A stretch of 48,387 nucleotides of DNA from CAWHYG01 sp963833505 (lineage in GTDB: Bacteria; Eisenbacteria; RBG-16-71-46; CAIMUX01): contig CAWHYG010000012.1 in the NCBI GenBank assembly GCA_963833505.1, forward strand, positions 1-48,387, in the 5' to 3' direction. The position numbers and the translations under genes were made by a program. The stretch's first letter is position 1; every line of letters begins with the position of its first letter. This document shows positions 20,418-30,200 of this stretch, piece after piece. The notes under the pieces were generated by a model. That model saw only the letters and a program-made list of their open reading frames with translations. It was not told the DNA's origin and ran no database searches.

Positions 20418-20767
20418 GTGAACCTCCCCTCTGGACCGCCGCGAAACACTCGCGGCCGAGGTCCACGGCGACCGGGCCAACGGACACTTTGATTCTGGCC
20501 CCCGAGCAAGATGTGTTTGGCCAGGAAGGGGATGGCGGGGGGCGCGCCGGTGGGTCACGCGAGAAGCCTTGCTCCAGCTTGCGGTATCGAGCCGCCCCGC
20601 GCGTGCGGTCGCGACAGCGCCGAGTAGAAGAGTCGGCAGGCGATTCGGACCCGTGACGGCCGAGAGGACTCATGGCAACCTCGTCACCGCGGGTGAGCGT
20701 TGATTGCGTCCACGACCGAAGAACCGGGCGAGCTGTTCCGTGGTCCCACCGAAGCAGCCGGCTCTTC
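20418..20767 (-). promoter_or_regulatory. Shared leader module, locus 1 (gene-proximal part)
   Basis: This stretch is closely similar to 31287-31626 and partly to 44665-44830, all directly upstream of secreted-protein genes. It holds the conserved block around 20620-20650 (CGCCGAGTAGAAGAGTCGGCA) and a hairpin at 20732-20757 (GCTGTTCCG / CGAAGCAGC, with G-T and one mismatched pair) that is GCTGCTCCG / CGGAGCAGC at locus 2. The module's promoter now lies on the other side of the IS256 element, at 22255-22283. Confidence 0.65.
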
Positions 20768-22236
20768 GGATCCGTCCCGCCTTCCGTGGAAAAGAGGAGA
20801 TGGCGTAACCTCCAGTTAGCCAATAACCAAAGGCTCGGACGAGCCAGGGAGGTTACGCCATGGGGGAGTCTACCACCGGACTGCGGGTCCTGCCCAGTCC
20901 CGAGGACATTCGTCGGTTGCTGAGGGTCAAGATCGTGGCCGCGGTTCAGGAGATCCTGGAGGAGGAGATCGCTCTGCTCCTGGGCTCGCAGCGGTATGAA
21001 CGGACGGAGACCCGCAACGGGTATCGGAACGGTCGTGAACGGCGCCGGGTGACGACGGAGAACGGGCCAATGGAGCTGCAGGTTCCTCGAGCTCGGGTTC
21101 AGCAGCCCGACGGATCGACGGCCGAGTTCCGGAGCAGCGTGCTGCCGCGCTACCAGCGGCGCACGAAGCGGGTCGACGACGCCATCCTCGGGGCCTACCT
21201 GGCCGGGGCGAACACCCGCCGGATCAAGAAAGCTCTGGAGCCGCTGCTGGGGGAATCGAACCTCTCCCGGAGCGCGATCTCGCGGGTGGTACAGCGGATC
21301 CGGACCTCTTTCGAGACCTGGTCGGCTCGGGATCTGTCGGAAGACCGCTTCAAGGTTCTCTACTTGGACGGGATCCACCTGAAGGTGCGGCTGGTTCGTC
21401 GGGTGGTCTCGGCGCCGGTCCTGATCGCGCTGGGGGTTCGGGAAGACGGCACCAAGGAGCTGGTCTCGCTCCGGCTGGCAGCGGCAGAGAGCGGCGCCAC
21501 CTGGGAGGGGCTGATCGACGACCTGTCGAAGCGCGGCCTGGAGGCGCCGGTGGTGATGGTGAGCGACGGCCACGCCGGGTTGAAGCGGGCCACCGCCCGT
21601 TGGCCGGAGTCGAAGGTGCAGCGCTGCACCTGGCACAAGCTGCAGAACCTCCTGCAGCACTGTCCGCGCCACGCCCGCCCCGAGCTCAAGCGGGACTACC
21701 AGGCGATCGTCGGCTCCAAGGACGGCCTGGCGGGGCGCGAGGCCCGGGGGAAGTTCCTGCGGAAGTGGGGTTCGCTCTGCGCCGAGGTGGCCCGGAGCCT
21801 GGAAGAGGCGGGAGAACAGCTCCTCACCTTCTTCGAGTTTCCCAAGGCGATGTGGAAGTCGCTGCGGACGACGAACCCGATCGAGAATCTGAACCGGGAA
21901 TTCCGCCGGCGAACCAAGACCCAGGGCTCGTTCTCCACCGAGGACTCGGCCCTGACCCTGCTCTGGGGCTTGGTGGCCTTCGGCCAGATCCGGATGCGGA
22001 AGATCGACGGGCACCGGAAGGTCTCGACCCTGCAGACCACGGCGAAAGCGAAGGCGGCCTGAATCCAGCGGAAGTTGATGGTGGAAACGAATCACGAAAC
22101 CCTCATGAACGAGGCGAACCGGTCGGAGGACCCGGGCTCCAGAAGGGAAAGTCGCCCTTCCGTGAGGACGATTGAGGTATCATCCAGTCACCCGGAGGTT
22201 ACACATCCACTTTTCCACAGGATCCGGGACGGATCC
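20768..22236 (+). mobile_element. IS256-family insertion sequence, 1,469 bp, with perfect 8-bp target duplications
   Basis: Both ends read GGATCCGTCCCG inward and continue with TGGAAAAG and GTAACC similarity, so the inverted repeats run about 30-40 bp. GGCTCTTC flanks it on both sides (20760-20767 and 22237-22244). Removing the element restores a sequence that matches the uninterrupted 44810-44850 region. Insertion is into a leader, between promoter and gene. Confidence 0.93.
20860..22062 (+). CDS. IS256/Mutator-family transposase
   Basis: A 400-residue transposase, normal length for IS256. Landmarks: TRNGYRNGRERR early; PRARVQQPDG; D in VLYLDGIHLKVR; D in VVMVSDGHAGL; the C..H motif QRCTWHKLQNLL; E in TTNPIENLNREFRRRTK. 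ATG at 20860 follows GGGAGG. Apparently intact, so the element may still move. Confidence 0.93.
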   Translation: MGESTTGLRVLPSPEDIRRLLRVKIVAAVQEILEEEIALLLGSQRYERTETRNGYRNGRERRRVTTENGPMELQVPRARVQQPDGSTAEFRSSVLPRYQRRTKRVDDAILGAYLAGANTRRIKKALEPLLGESNLSRSAISRVVQRIRTSFETWSARDLSEDRFKVLYLDGIHLKVRLVRRVVSAPVLIALGVREDGTKELVSLRLAAAESGATWEGLIDDLSKRGLEAPVVMVSDGHAGLKRATARWPESKVQRCTWHKLQNLLQHCPRHARPELKRDYQAIVGSKDGLAGREARGKFLRKWGSLCAEVARSLEEAGEQLLTFFEFPKAMWKSLRTTNPIENLNREFRRRTKTQGSFSTEDSALTLLWGLVAFGQIRMRKIDGHRKVSTLQTTAKAKAA

Positions 22237-22254
22237 GGCTCTTCGTCCGAAAGA

Positions 22255-22283
22255 AGTATAAGGGTGCAGACTTCCAACTTCAA
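22255..22283 (-). promoter_or_regulatory. Sigma70-like promoter of leader module, locus 1 (cut off from its gene)
   Basis: On the minus strand TTGAAG (22283-22278) and TATACT (22260-22255) are separated by exactly 17 bp. The same arrangement, with the identical 17-base spacer, is at 44840-44868. Transcription would start near 22248, only a few bases before the IS256 right target copy, and would run into the IS rather than straight into the gene starting at 20417. Confidence 0.65.
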
Positions 22284-22684
22284 GCGGAATCGTACGGGCT
22301 GAAAGTGCGGGCGAGGACCGGATCCGCTGGACGAGCATCGACCCTGAAGGCGTGCGGGCAGAAGGCCACGGCGCATGGAAGCTGGGGAGGTCCCGCTGGT
22401 TTCCGTCCCGGGCACTTGACCAAGCGTGATCTTAAGCCGAGCGCCGTCGGCTTCCGGGTCGCGCCGTCACCGCCCGCAAGGTGCATAGGGGAAATGGGGT
22501 CCCATAATCTGGCTCCGGTCCTGCTCTGTGGCCGAACGCCCTGTCCCGTAGAGGGTTACGCGCTTAAGAACATTCCGCCCAGGCGCGGAGTGAGGTTCGT
22601 AAAGAGGGTGAAATGGGGAGCCATCTCTTTGCTAAGCTTTGAGTTACGACGAATTCGGTTGACGCTTCCCGCGAAGAACTGACC
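22284..22684. other. Non-coding stretch upstream of promoter, locus 1
   Basis: The first ~120 bp resemble 44869-44950 (GGAATCGTACGGGCTGAAAG, then GGATCCGCTGGACG). The rest, to the rve IS at 22685, has open frames but none with recognisable family features or codon pattern. Confidence 0.5.
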
Positions 22685-23894
22685 GCGTATGGTGCCACAA
22701 CTCCGCCGACTGTAACATGAACGCGGGCAACGGAGTCCAGGAAAGGGCTCTGAGTCCGAACGTCCCACCGCGGCACGCAAATGATGTAGATTCCGGGGCA
22801 TGAACACGCTTCCTCTTCAGTTTCTAATCCTGACCGTGGCGGGCTGGGTGAACCGCCGCCAACAGGATGTCATCGAGTACCTCCAGGAAGAGAATCGAAT
22901 CCTCCGGGGGCACGTTGGCGACCGGCGTCTCCAATTCACAGATACCCAGCGGAGGCGTCTGGCGGTGAAGGCCAGGAAGCTGGGCCGCAGGACGTTGGCC
23001 GGATTGGACCCGATCGTGACCCCAGACACTCTGCTCCGCTGGTATCGCAATCTGGTGGCCCGGAAGTACGACGGCAGCAGGGTTCGGAAGGCAGGCCGCC
23101 CGAGGACAGGGAGGAACATCGAGGAGCTCGTGGTCCGGATGGCTCGGGAGAATCCGAGCTGGGGCTATACCCGGATTCGCGGCGCTTTGCGCAACCTCGG
23201 CCGCGAGGTCGGCCGGAACACCATCAAGCGGATCCTGGCGGCCAACGGAATCGAGCCGGCTACGGTGCGTCGCAAGGGCATGTCCTGGGAGACGTTCCTG
23301 AAATTGCATTGGGGCGCGATCGCTGCGGCCGACTTCTTCACCGTGGAGGCGCTCACCCGCGTGGGTTTGATTCGATTCCTCGTGTTCTTCGTCATCGACT
23401 TGAAGAGCAGGCGGGTCAAGATCGCGGGCATCGCTCCGGAGCCGGATGGTCGCTGGATCAAACAGGTGGCCCGAAATCTGACCGATGTGGAAGACGGGTT
23501 CCTGAATGGCACTCGCTACCTCATCCACGACCGCGACCCGTTGTTCACGAAGGAGTTCCGGCAGATCCTGCGGTCCAGCGGAGTGAAGACCGTGAAGCTC
23601 CCGGCGCAAAGCCCGGACCTGAACGCCTACGCGGAGCGGTTCGTGCGCTCGATCCGGGAGGAGTCCCTGTCGCGGGTCATCCCGCTGGGCGAGCGCCACC
23701 TTCGGTGGGTAGTCGGCGAATACGTGAAGCACTACCATCTGGAGCGGAACCACCAGGGTCTCGGGAACGAGCTGATCGAGCCATCGGGCGATTTCGGCCA
23801 AGGGCGCGTAGCCTGCCGGGAGCGACTCGGCGGCCTGTTGCGGTACTACTACCGGCGGGCGGCGTGATGTCGGCTGGGTTTTGGCACACTACGG
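22685..23894 (+). mobile_element. rve-type IS (IS3/IS481 clade), distinct from copies A/B, 1,210 bp
   Basis: Inverted ends: GCGTATGGTGCCACAACTCC left and CCGTAGTGTGCCAAAACCCA (reverse of right), both followed by GCCGAC. Its right end touches the duplicated DsrE segment at 23895. No target duplication seen. Tail-only remnants of the same group are at 7090-7168 and ~40500-40615. Confidence 0.85.
22800..23867 (+). CDS. Transposase with integrase (rve) catalytic core
   Basis: 355 residues, same architecture as copies A and B but clearly diverged. N-terminal helix (NRRQQDVIEYLQEENRILR), HTH (LLRWYRNLVARKYDG, GRPRTGRNIEELVVRMAREN, WGYTRIRGALRNLG), DDE triad: D in AAADFFTVEALT, D in LIHDRDPLFTKEF, E in SIREESLSRVIPLG. 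Ends HYHLERNHQGLGN and LLRYYYRRAA. Apparently intact. Confidence 0.9.
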   Translation: MNTLPLQFLILTVAGWVNRRQQDVIEYLQEENRILRGHVGDRRLQFTDTQRRRLAVKARKLGRRTLAGLDPIVTPDTLLRWYRNLVARKYDGSRVRKAGRPRTGRNIEELVVRMARENPSWGYTRIRGALRNLGREVGRNTIKRILAANGIEPATVRRKGMSWETFLKLHWGAIAAADFFTVEALTRVGLIRFLVFFVIDLKSRRVKIAGIAPEPDGRWIKQVARNLTDVEDGFLNGTRYLIHDRDPLFTKEFRQILRSSGVKTVKLPAQSPDLNAYAERFVRSIREESLSRVIPLGERHLRWVVGEYVKHYHLERNHQGLGNELIEPSGDFGQGRVACRERLGGLLRYYYRRAA

Positions 23895-24011
23895 GGAGGA
23901 GAGGTGGCGGAGGTGGGGCGGCGCAGCAGGACTCGGCCCTGCCGCCAGGTCTTGACTTTCCGCTCAGGCGAACGATGCTGGGGCCAATCCACTTCTACAA
24001 GGAGGACGAAC

Positions 24012-24473
24012 ATGAAGACGATCGCCGCATGGGTGCTGGCTCTCGCGGTCGGAACGACGATCGGCGTCGCCTACGCCCAGCATCGCGCGGGTGATCCCAC
24101 GGCGGGAACCGCGGGCGCGGTGGTTTCCGCGTCCACACCGGCCGGGCAGCAGTTCAAGCTGGCTCTGGTCCTCACGCAAACCGACCCCGAAACCGTCTTC
24201 AACGTTTTTCGGGTTGCCCAGTACGCCATCGAGCAGGGAGACGAGGTCAGCGTGTTTCTCCTCGGGCAGGGCGTGGAACTGGACAAGATCCAGGATCCGA
24301 AATTCGATGTTCAGGAGAAGGCACGGGCGTTTCAGGCTGCGGGAGGACGGATTCTCGCCTGCGGCACGTGTCTCCAAATGCACGGCTCCGCTGGTTCAGC
24401 GCTCTGTCCCGTGTCCACCATGACCGAGCTGTACGGGCTGATCCGCAGTTCGGACCGAGTGCTGACGTTCTGA
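24012..24473 (+). CDS. Exported DsrE/DsrF-family protein, copy 2
   Basis: The same 153-residue protein as at 6419-6880: signal peptide ending AYA, DsrE-type core and the CGTC cysteine pair. Same AAGGAGG ribosome-binding site. The upstream 107 bp to the IS end also match copy 1, so any promoter within them is kept; anything further upstream has been replaced by the IS. Transcription from the IS transposase gene, in the same direction, could read into it. It runs towards the LVIVD gene's 3' end. Confidence 0.85.
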   Translation: MKTIAAWVLALAVGTTIGVAYAQHRAGDPTAGTAGAVVSASTPAGQQFKLALVLTQTDPETVFNVFRVAQYAIEQGDEVSVFLLGQGVELDKIQDPKFDVQEKARAFQAAGGRILACGTCLQMHGSAGSALCPVSTMTELYGLIRSSDRVLTF

Positions 24474-24548
24474 ATGCAGGGAGTTGGCCGCGCCGCCGTC
24501 AGTCCCGCCTGAGTCGTCGCCGTGCCGTGCCGCGGCTGGGTGGGTGCC

Positions 24549-24621
24549 CCGTCCGCCCGGAGGGTAACGGAGCGCACCGGCAGCGCCGGAGGGCCTGAGT
24601 CGCTCGTCGGTCTCCAACGCC
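24549..24621 (+). repeat. Palindrome-ended dispersed repeat, copy ii, right end missing
   Basis: Starts CCGTCCGCCCGG and keeps the inner hairpin and GTCGGTCTCCAACG core, then breaks off at the neighbouring gene's stop codon, so the right inverted arm is absent. Confidence 0.65.
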
Positions 24622-27133
24622 TCACCGAATCACCGTGGCGCGACCGTTCGCCCGGTAGCTCCCCGCGGTGAACCGGTAGTAGTAGCTCCCGGCTGGCACG
24701 AGCCGCCCCAGCAGGTCCACGCCATCCCAGTGAATCTCTGAGGCGCCGGCCTGAGGATGAGGGACCGAGGTCCTCCAAACCAGCCGTCCGCCAGCGTCGT
24801 AAATCGCGAGATCGGCTGGCGCCGGCGTTGGCTCCGTCAGCATCCAAGCGGTTTCGCCGCCGAACGGATTGGGCTGATTCGGCTCGAGGTGGAAGCCCGT
24901 GGGTTGACCCGGCAACTTTCGCAGGTAGTCGAGAACCACATTCCGGATGGCGCTCGTGCTGCCGGCACTCGGCATTCTGATCCAGCTCCACCAGAAGCTC
25001 CTCGCAAACCGCTCTCCGGTCGGTGTCGGGCGGCGGCTGGCCGATCCGGGCTCCCCAATTCTGGATCACAGCGAGGATGTCGCCTGCGTCCACCACTCCA
25101 TCCCCGTCGCAGTCGGCGTAGTCCGCCTGATCATCCGGTCCGGCCCAACTCGTCGACAGGACCTGAGGTCCCCAGCGCATCGATGCATCGGTCCGCGCCG
25201 GGCCGGTCAGGCCGAAGTAGAGGCCCAGAGGGAGAACGTCCCGGATGTCCACAAGGCCGTCGTTGTTGGTGTCTCCCGGATAGACGGTGACGGCGACCGA
25301 GGGATCGCACTGGGTCGATAGGACGTGGAGTCCTGAGGCGTCCACGTCCAGAAGGTAGCCCCTATAGAGGACGAGGCTGTTGGCTCCGACGGGCTCGGTC
25401 CCCACGGTCACCGGTGCGGACGGATTGCGGATGTCGACCACCTGCACCCCACCGAAGAAATCGGCCAGATAGGCGTAGTTCCCCGCTGGGACGACCGCAT
25501 CCGCATACCCCGGCGACGAGGTCGTCCCGACGAGCTGCGGGGCTGACGGGTTGGAGACGTCGACCAGGTCGAACCCGCCGTCATAGGTCAAGTAGACCGT
25601 GGTGCCCTCGATCGCGATGCCGCCGGCCCAGTCGGGCGTATCCAGGGTCCCGATGACGCGCGGCGCGGTCGGTTTGGAGCAATCGACGACCCGGAGCCCG
25701 GCGGCCTGGGCGGCCACGTAGGCTGTGGTCCCGGACAGGGCGACGGCAATCGCGTAGTCCGGGAGTCCCACCCTGCCGAGATAGGTCGGTGACAAGGGGT
25801 TTGAGATATCCACCACTTCGAGGCCGGCGTCCAGACCGGCCACGTAGGCACGATCTCCGGAGACTTCCACGTCATAGGCCTCTCCCGGAAGGGACACGCT
25901 CCCGACGATGTGCGCCGCCGCCGGACTCGAGAGGTCGATGACCTGGAGGCCGGCGGAGTAGTCCGCGGCATAGAGGTACTTGCCGGCCGTGGCGACGGCA
26001 TAGGCATGGTCCGGCGTGGCCACGGTGTCGATGAGACGTGGCGACGTCGGCGTGGAGACGTCCACGATGCGGACCCCGCCGGCGTTGTCCGCGACGTACG
26101 CGTTCGGGCCAGAGACCACAACGTCCATCGCGTTACCGGACAGGGCCAGGTTGGCGCTGATCGGGGGCGAATGGGGGTTCGTGAAGTCGATGATGTCGAG
26201 GCCGGCGGATTCGACGACGTAGGCTTTGGTGCCGGAGACCGCGGTGGCGCCGCCCGTCTCCGCATATCCGATGATCCGCGGGGCTTTCGGGTTGGCGACG
26301 TCGACCAGGGCCGTCCTGCCTCGAGCGCCGAGACAAGCGATGGTGTCGGACACGGCCACCCATCCTGCGCCGCCGTAGGGAAGCGTCCCGACGATCTGCG
26401 GTGACGACGGCTTCGAAACATCGAAGATCTCAAGTCCGGCGAGATAATCGACGACGTACAGATAACCGTGACACGTAACAGCCTCCTGCGGCATAGTCAC
26501 CGGCATCGTACCGACAAGTCTGGGAGACAGAGGTTCGGAGATGTCAACCGCGTAGAGGCGCTCCGGCTCGTAAGTGGTGACAAATGCGGTTGGACCGAGG
26601 AGTGAAACGTCCCAGGCGTCGCTTAGACCGATCGTCGCCACGACGCGAGGTTTCGCGGGTTCGGATACATCCAAAACGTCAAGCCCCATGTTCTCGGCGA
26701 GGTACGCCAGGGTATCTCGAACCGCGACGCCGCCGGCACTTCCCATCGTGTGTGCGTGACCGAGGTACCGAGGACGCATCGGGTCGGAAACGTCGGCCAC
26801 GCTGAGCCCAAACGCATCCGCAGAGTACGCATACGACCCGCTGACGGCAACCGCTTGGGATCCGGCCAACCGGGGCAGCGACGCGATGACCTCCGGAGCA
26901 ATGGGGTTCGAGACGTCCACCACTACCAATCCAGAATCGGCGTCGGCGAGATACGCGTGCCCCCCCACGATGGCTGCGCCTACGGCCGGACATGGTGTGT
27001 CAACATGACCCACCTGCCGTACGTACGTGCCGTAGTCCAGGCACTCGGCGCTGGCGCCCGCCTCAACAACAAGTGCCAAGGCGAGGCCGAGCCCCAAGGA
27101 AGCTGACCTAGTCGGTTCTCTTGCCGTAGGCAT
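24622..27133 (-). pseudogene. Secreted LVIVD-repeat protein with dockerin-like pair and sorting domain, one frameshift
   Basis: ATG at 27133 after GGAAGG; signal peptide LGLGLALALVVEAGASA. About 13-14 LVIVD repeats follow (YLADADSGLVVVDVSNPIAP and similar). After them comes a dockerin type I-like duplicated calcium loop (GDTNNDGLVDIRDVLPLGLY and DCDGDGVVDAGDILAVIQNW). The FlgD/T9SS-like domain (NQPNPFGGETAWMLTEP, DLAIYDAGGRLVWRT, GVDLLGRLVPAGSYYYRF) is in the next frame; the change lies near 24985, between dockerin and sorting domain. Dropping one base gives 837 codons. Such calcium loops in this setting are usually structural; I see no cohesin partner in the window. Confidence 0.85.
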
Positions 27134-27190
27134 GTCCTTCCCTTCACCGGCCGAGCCTAACATGGGGCGGCCCCCGAAGACGGGGACGTC

Positions 27191-27215
27191 GGGCCGGTGC
27201 CCAGTCGCCCGGCCC
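27191..27215. terminator. GC-rich hairpin downstream of the 1,349-residue protein gene
   Basis: GGGCCGG / CCGGCCC, 7-bp perfect stem with an 11-base loop, 22 bp after the minus-strand stop. No U-tract, so a terminator call is tentative. Confidence 0.35.
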
Positions 27216-27236
27216 GCCGCGGCCGCACTCGCTCAC

Positions 27237-30200
27237 CTACCTGCAGACGACCAGCCGCCTTCGTGTTGAACCGCCTTGCCGGCTGTTGACCTGCAGGAAA
27301 TAGACCCCAGCCGACGCTCTTCCCCGATCCAGATAGCCGTTCCAAATCCAATCGTTCCAACCAGCGTGCCCTTCGAACCGCCTCTCCAAGACCCTCCGCC
27401 CCGCCACGTCAGTCAACATGATCTCGTATGGCTCGCCTGCGCGCAGGAAGAAGTGGGCCCTGGCCGTACCGGTGGCTGGCACCGGCGCTACGGATAGCTG
27501 TTCGAGGTCGCGCGTTTCCCCCTCCTTCACTGACGCGCTGTTCGGGTACGTCGCGAACGCGACGGCCCAGGTAGCGTGGTACAATGTACAGATCAGGCCG
27601 CCATCCGAAAAGTCCCATGTGGGCGCCGCTGGAGCGCTGTGCCATGGCACGGCAAACAGCGAGTCCGCGGGTTGCCAGCCATGCAGTACAAAGGAAGGCA
27701 GGCCAACGGCGTCCGGGTCCGCCGGTGGTCCCTCCGCCCCCAGATTGCATACAACGATCCAGACTCCGTAACGCCCTGAGTACCACCCCTGTCCGGTTCC
27801 GTAGACGATAGAGCCCCCGGGGCACTGCGTCGACCCTTTCCCAGTCCTGCCGAAGATTCCCGTGCCCGGCTGGATCCCATCCAACCAGGAGACGACTTGC
27901 TTCAGCATCGTCGGTACCCAACCCGGGTCCTGACCACCGCTGTTCGCGTCCATCGCGTGCCACAGGGCCTGGCTGTGGTGCGAGATCTGATCCTGGTTCC
28001 ACCCCCGGGGGTTGCCGGTGTACCGAGCCCAGGCCCGCACCGCGTTCGCGCCCAGCATCAAGGACGCCAGCGCTTCCTCGGCCAGAGTGTCCGGCATGAC
28101 GTAGACGTAGTGGGTGTCGTCTCTTGCGCCGTAGAAGCCCGCCTCAACATAGAGCGACAGGCCCTGGCCCGGTTGTCGGGCGGATTCCAGGTCGTCCCAC
28201 TTCTCGGCCAGGTCGCACAAGGGTGTGCACGTCGTATCGGCCGCACAGTTGATCTGATAATAAACCGGGTACGACCACGTCCCGCGTACGTCGGCGATGT
28301 CCGCGAGCTCCCGGCTCATCTTCAGATCTGTAGGCCCCTCTCCCAGATCGATTGCGTGCCAGGCGTTCAGGCTTCGCATCTGATAAGCCGCTTCCGTCAT
28401 GAACTCCCGATCAAAACCACCCAGAATCCAGTCGCTCCCCTCGAGACTCCAGAGGTTGCGCAAGGAGTCTGCCCAGTCGGTCCAGAGCGTGTCCATCTCC
28501 GCGCCGATTTGAGCGTAATCCGGGAGGCCCCCCGTGGTGGTATCCGGGGCGACCAATTCGGCGCTCATCAGCATTCCGTCCTTTCTGGCGCGAGACAACG
28601 CGTGAGTAACGCTTCGGTAGGAGTGCTGCGGTCCGGCGCTACGTTGCTGGGCCGACGTCACTGGCCACGCGGCTGTCGCGGTGGTGTCGATGGTCGCCTT
28701 GCAGGTGTCCTGGTTGTACCACCCGTCGCAGTGTGATGAGCCCGCGGTCAGCTCCAGCAGGTGCTGCGGGCGCCCTGTGCCCGGGTCAAGGTACAACCCA
28801 TTGGCATCCAAAAGCGACGGCCTCTGCATCGTGTAGAAGGAGTCGGCTTGGCCGGCAAAGGGTCTGGCGGACCAGGTCTGGCCAGACACGCCTCCCCACA
28901 GGCCAAGCGAGTCTGCATCGGGGAACCTCTTTGTCCGCCCGGGCGCATCGTCGGTCCTGGTCTGGTGGGAAGTGAGCGGTGGGTTCTCAATGTCCTGTGC
29001 CCCCTCCAACCTCGCCGTGCAGACGTAGGGCGCGATCGGAACGTTGATGTTCCAGTGCTCGGTAACGGCGTCGCGGCCCATCCGTCGCCACCCGGGCGTG
29101 GTGACGGGCACAAACAACCTGTCGGGACCCAGCCACGCCGCGTACGGCGGCAAGCTGTCATCCAGCGCAACCTCCACTTCCGGCGGATGGTTTGGGTCCA
29201 GCTTCTGGGGTGCCCGGATGCGGAAACTCCAGACGCCGCCCGGCCCGGAGTCTCCGAACCGGGCCGTGATCCGATCGTGGTTTGCGTCGTTTACCAATAC
29301 CGAGTCGAGTGCGCCGGTCGGGCTTTTCACAACCAGCTCGGCCTGCATCCACTGCCGGTAGGAGTAGGTGTTGTCGCGGCCCATGGCCGTGATCTGCAAC
29401 GTCAGCTGGAAGCTTCTTTCCATATCGTCAGAAACGTAGAAGTACGACCACGGGGTGTACCTGGAGCCGGTCTTGTCCTCGCCGGCCCAGGAAAGAGCCA
29501 ACGTCGGACCGCACACCGCGCCGGCCGCGTCGGTTTGCACGCCGAAACGGGTCTCGCCGTTCGTTATCCTAACGTGCAGAACGTTGGAAGCCGTGGCGTC
29601 CCATGGCACCACGGTCGAGTCCGCGAAGCCCATGGCAAGAGACCTCCGCTGGCGTGGATCCGTGGTCCAGGATTCGACCCCGAGGGTGTGGGAGTAGGAC
29701 TTGATGCAGACGTGAGGGGACCCGTGACCGGGCCAGTTGTAGAAGGTGAACCACTGGGGACCGGTCCACAGCGTCTGGGTCGTCGGCCAGACCGGTGACA
29801 GGGTGTAGGGGTACGGTGACGTGGTCGGGTAGCGGAGGTCGGGAATGTAGTACTTGACATTATCGGCCCCTGCAACGGCCTGTGGGTCATAGAGTTCCGC
29901 GGGCGGCAGGGCCGGAGGCGAGTCGAGGTTCCACCCGTAGGAAAACGAGAAGTCCGGCCGGAACCAACTGTCGAACCGGTGCGGGGCCGGCGTGTCTCGG
30001 ATTCCGGGGAAGTGAAAACGGGTCTGAAATGCCCCCCACCAGCTCCAGTCCTGGTTGTCGAGTGCCAGAGTCCAGGCGCAGCCGGCGGCTTCAGGAGGAA
30101 GGGCAAGCACGGCCAGGGTATCGTTGCCGCCGCTGTTTCCTTGTATCCACCCGCCAAGTCCCGGGTAGGTCAGCCAGAACTGGCCGCCGGCCTCGTGGGG

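Larger units (their letters stand above)
23895..24621 (+). repeat. Segmental direct repeat carrying the DsrE gene, copy 2
   Basis: Second copy of the 6302-7020 segment. It starts immediately after the IS at 22685-23894 and stops exactly beside the stop codon of the minus-strand LVIVD gene (24622-24624). The junctions suggest recombination or IS-linked transfer of a gene-plus-repeat unit. Confidence 0.85.

Noticed and set aside
20224..22095. Long minus-strand open frame (over 600 codons) across the IS256 element
   Set aside because: It is the antisense of the IS256 transposase and leader; Arg/Pro/Gln-rich with no family features. Same reasoning for long antisense frames over the IS1380 and rve transposases.
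22305..22682. A 125-codon plus-strand open frame upstream of the rve IS
   Set aside because: No ribosome-binding site, no recognisable motif, and its first part is the shared upstream sequence also found at 44.9 kb in a non-coding setting.
25010..25300. Cellulosome component because of dockerin-like repeats
   Set aside because: No cohesin or carbohydrate-active enzyme family recognised; isolated dockerin-type calcium loops are common before sorting domains in FCB-type secreted proteins.
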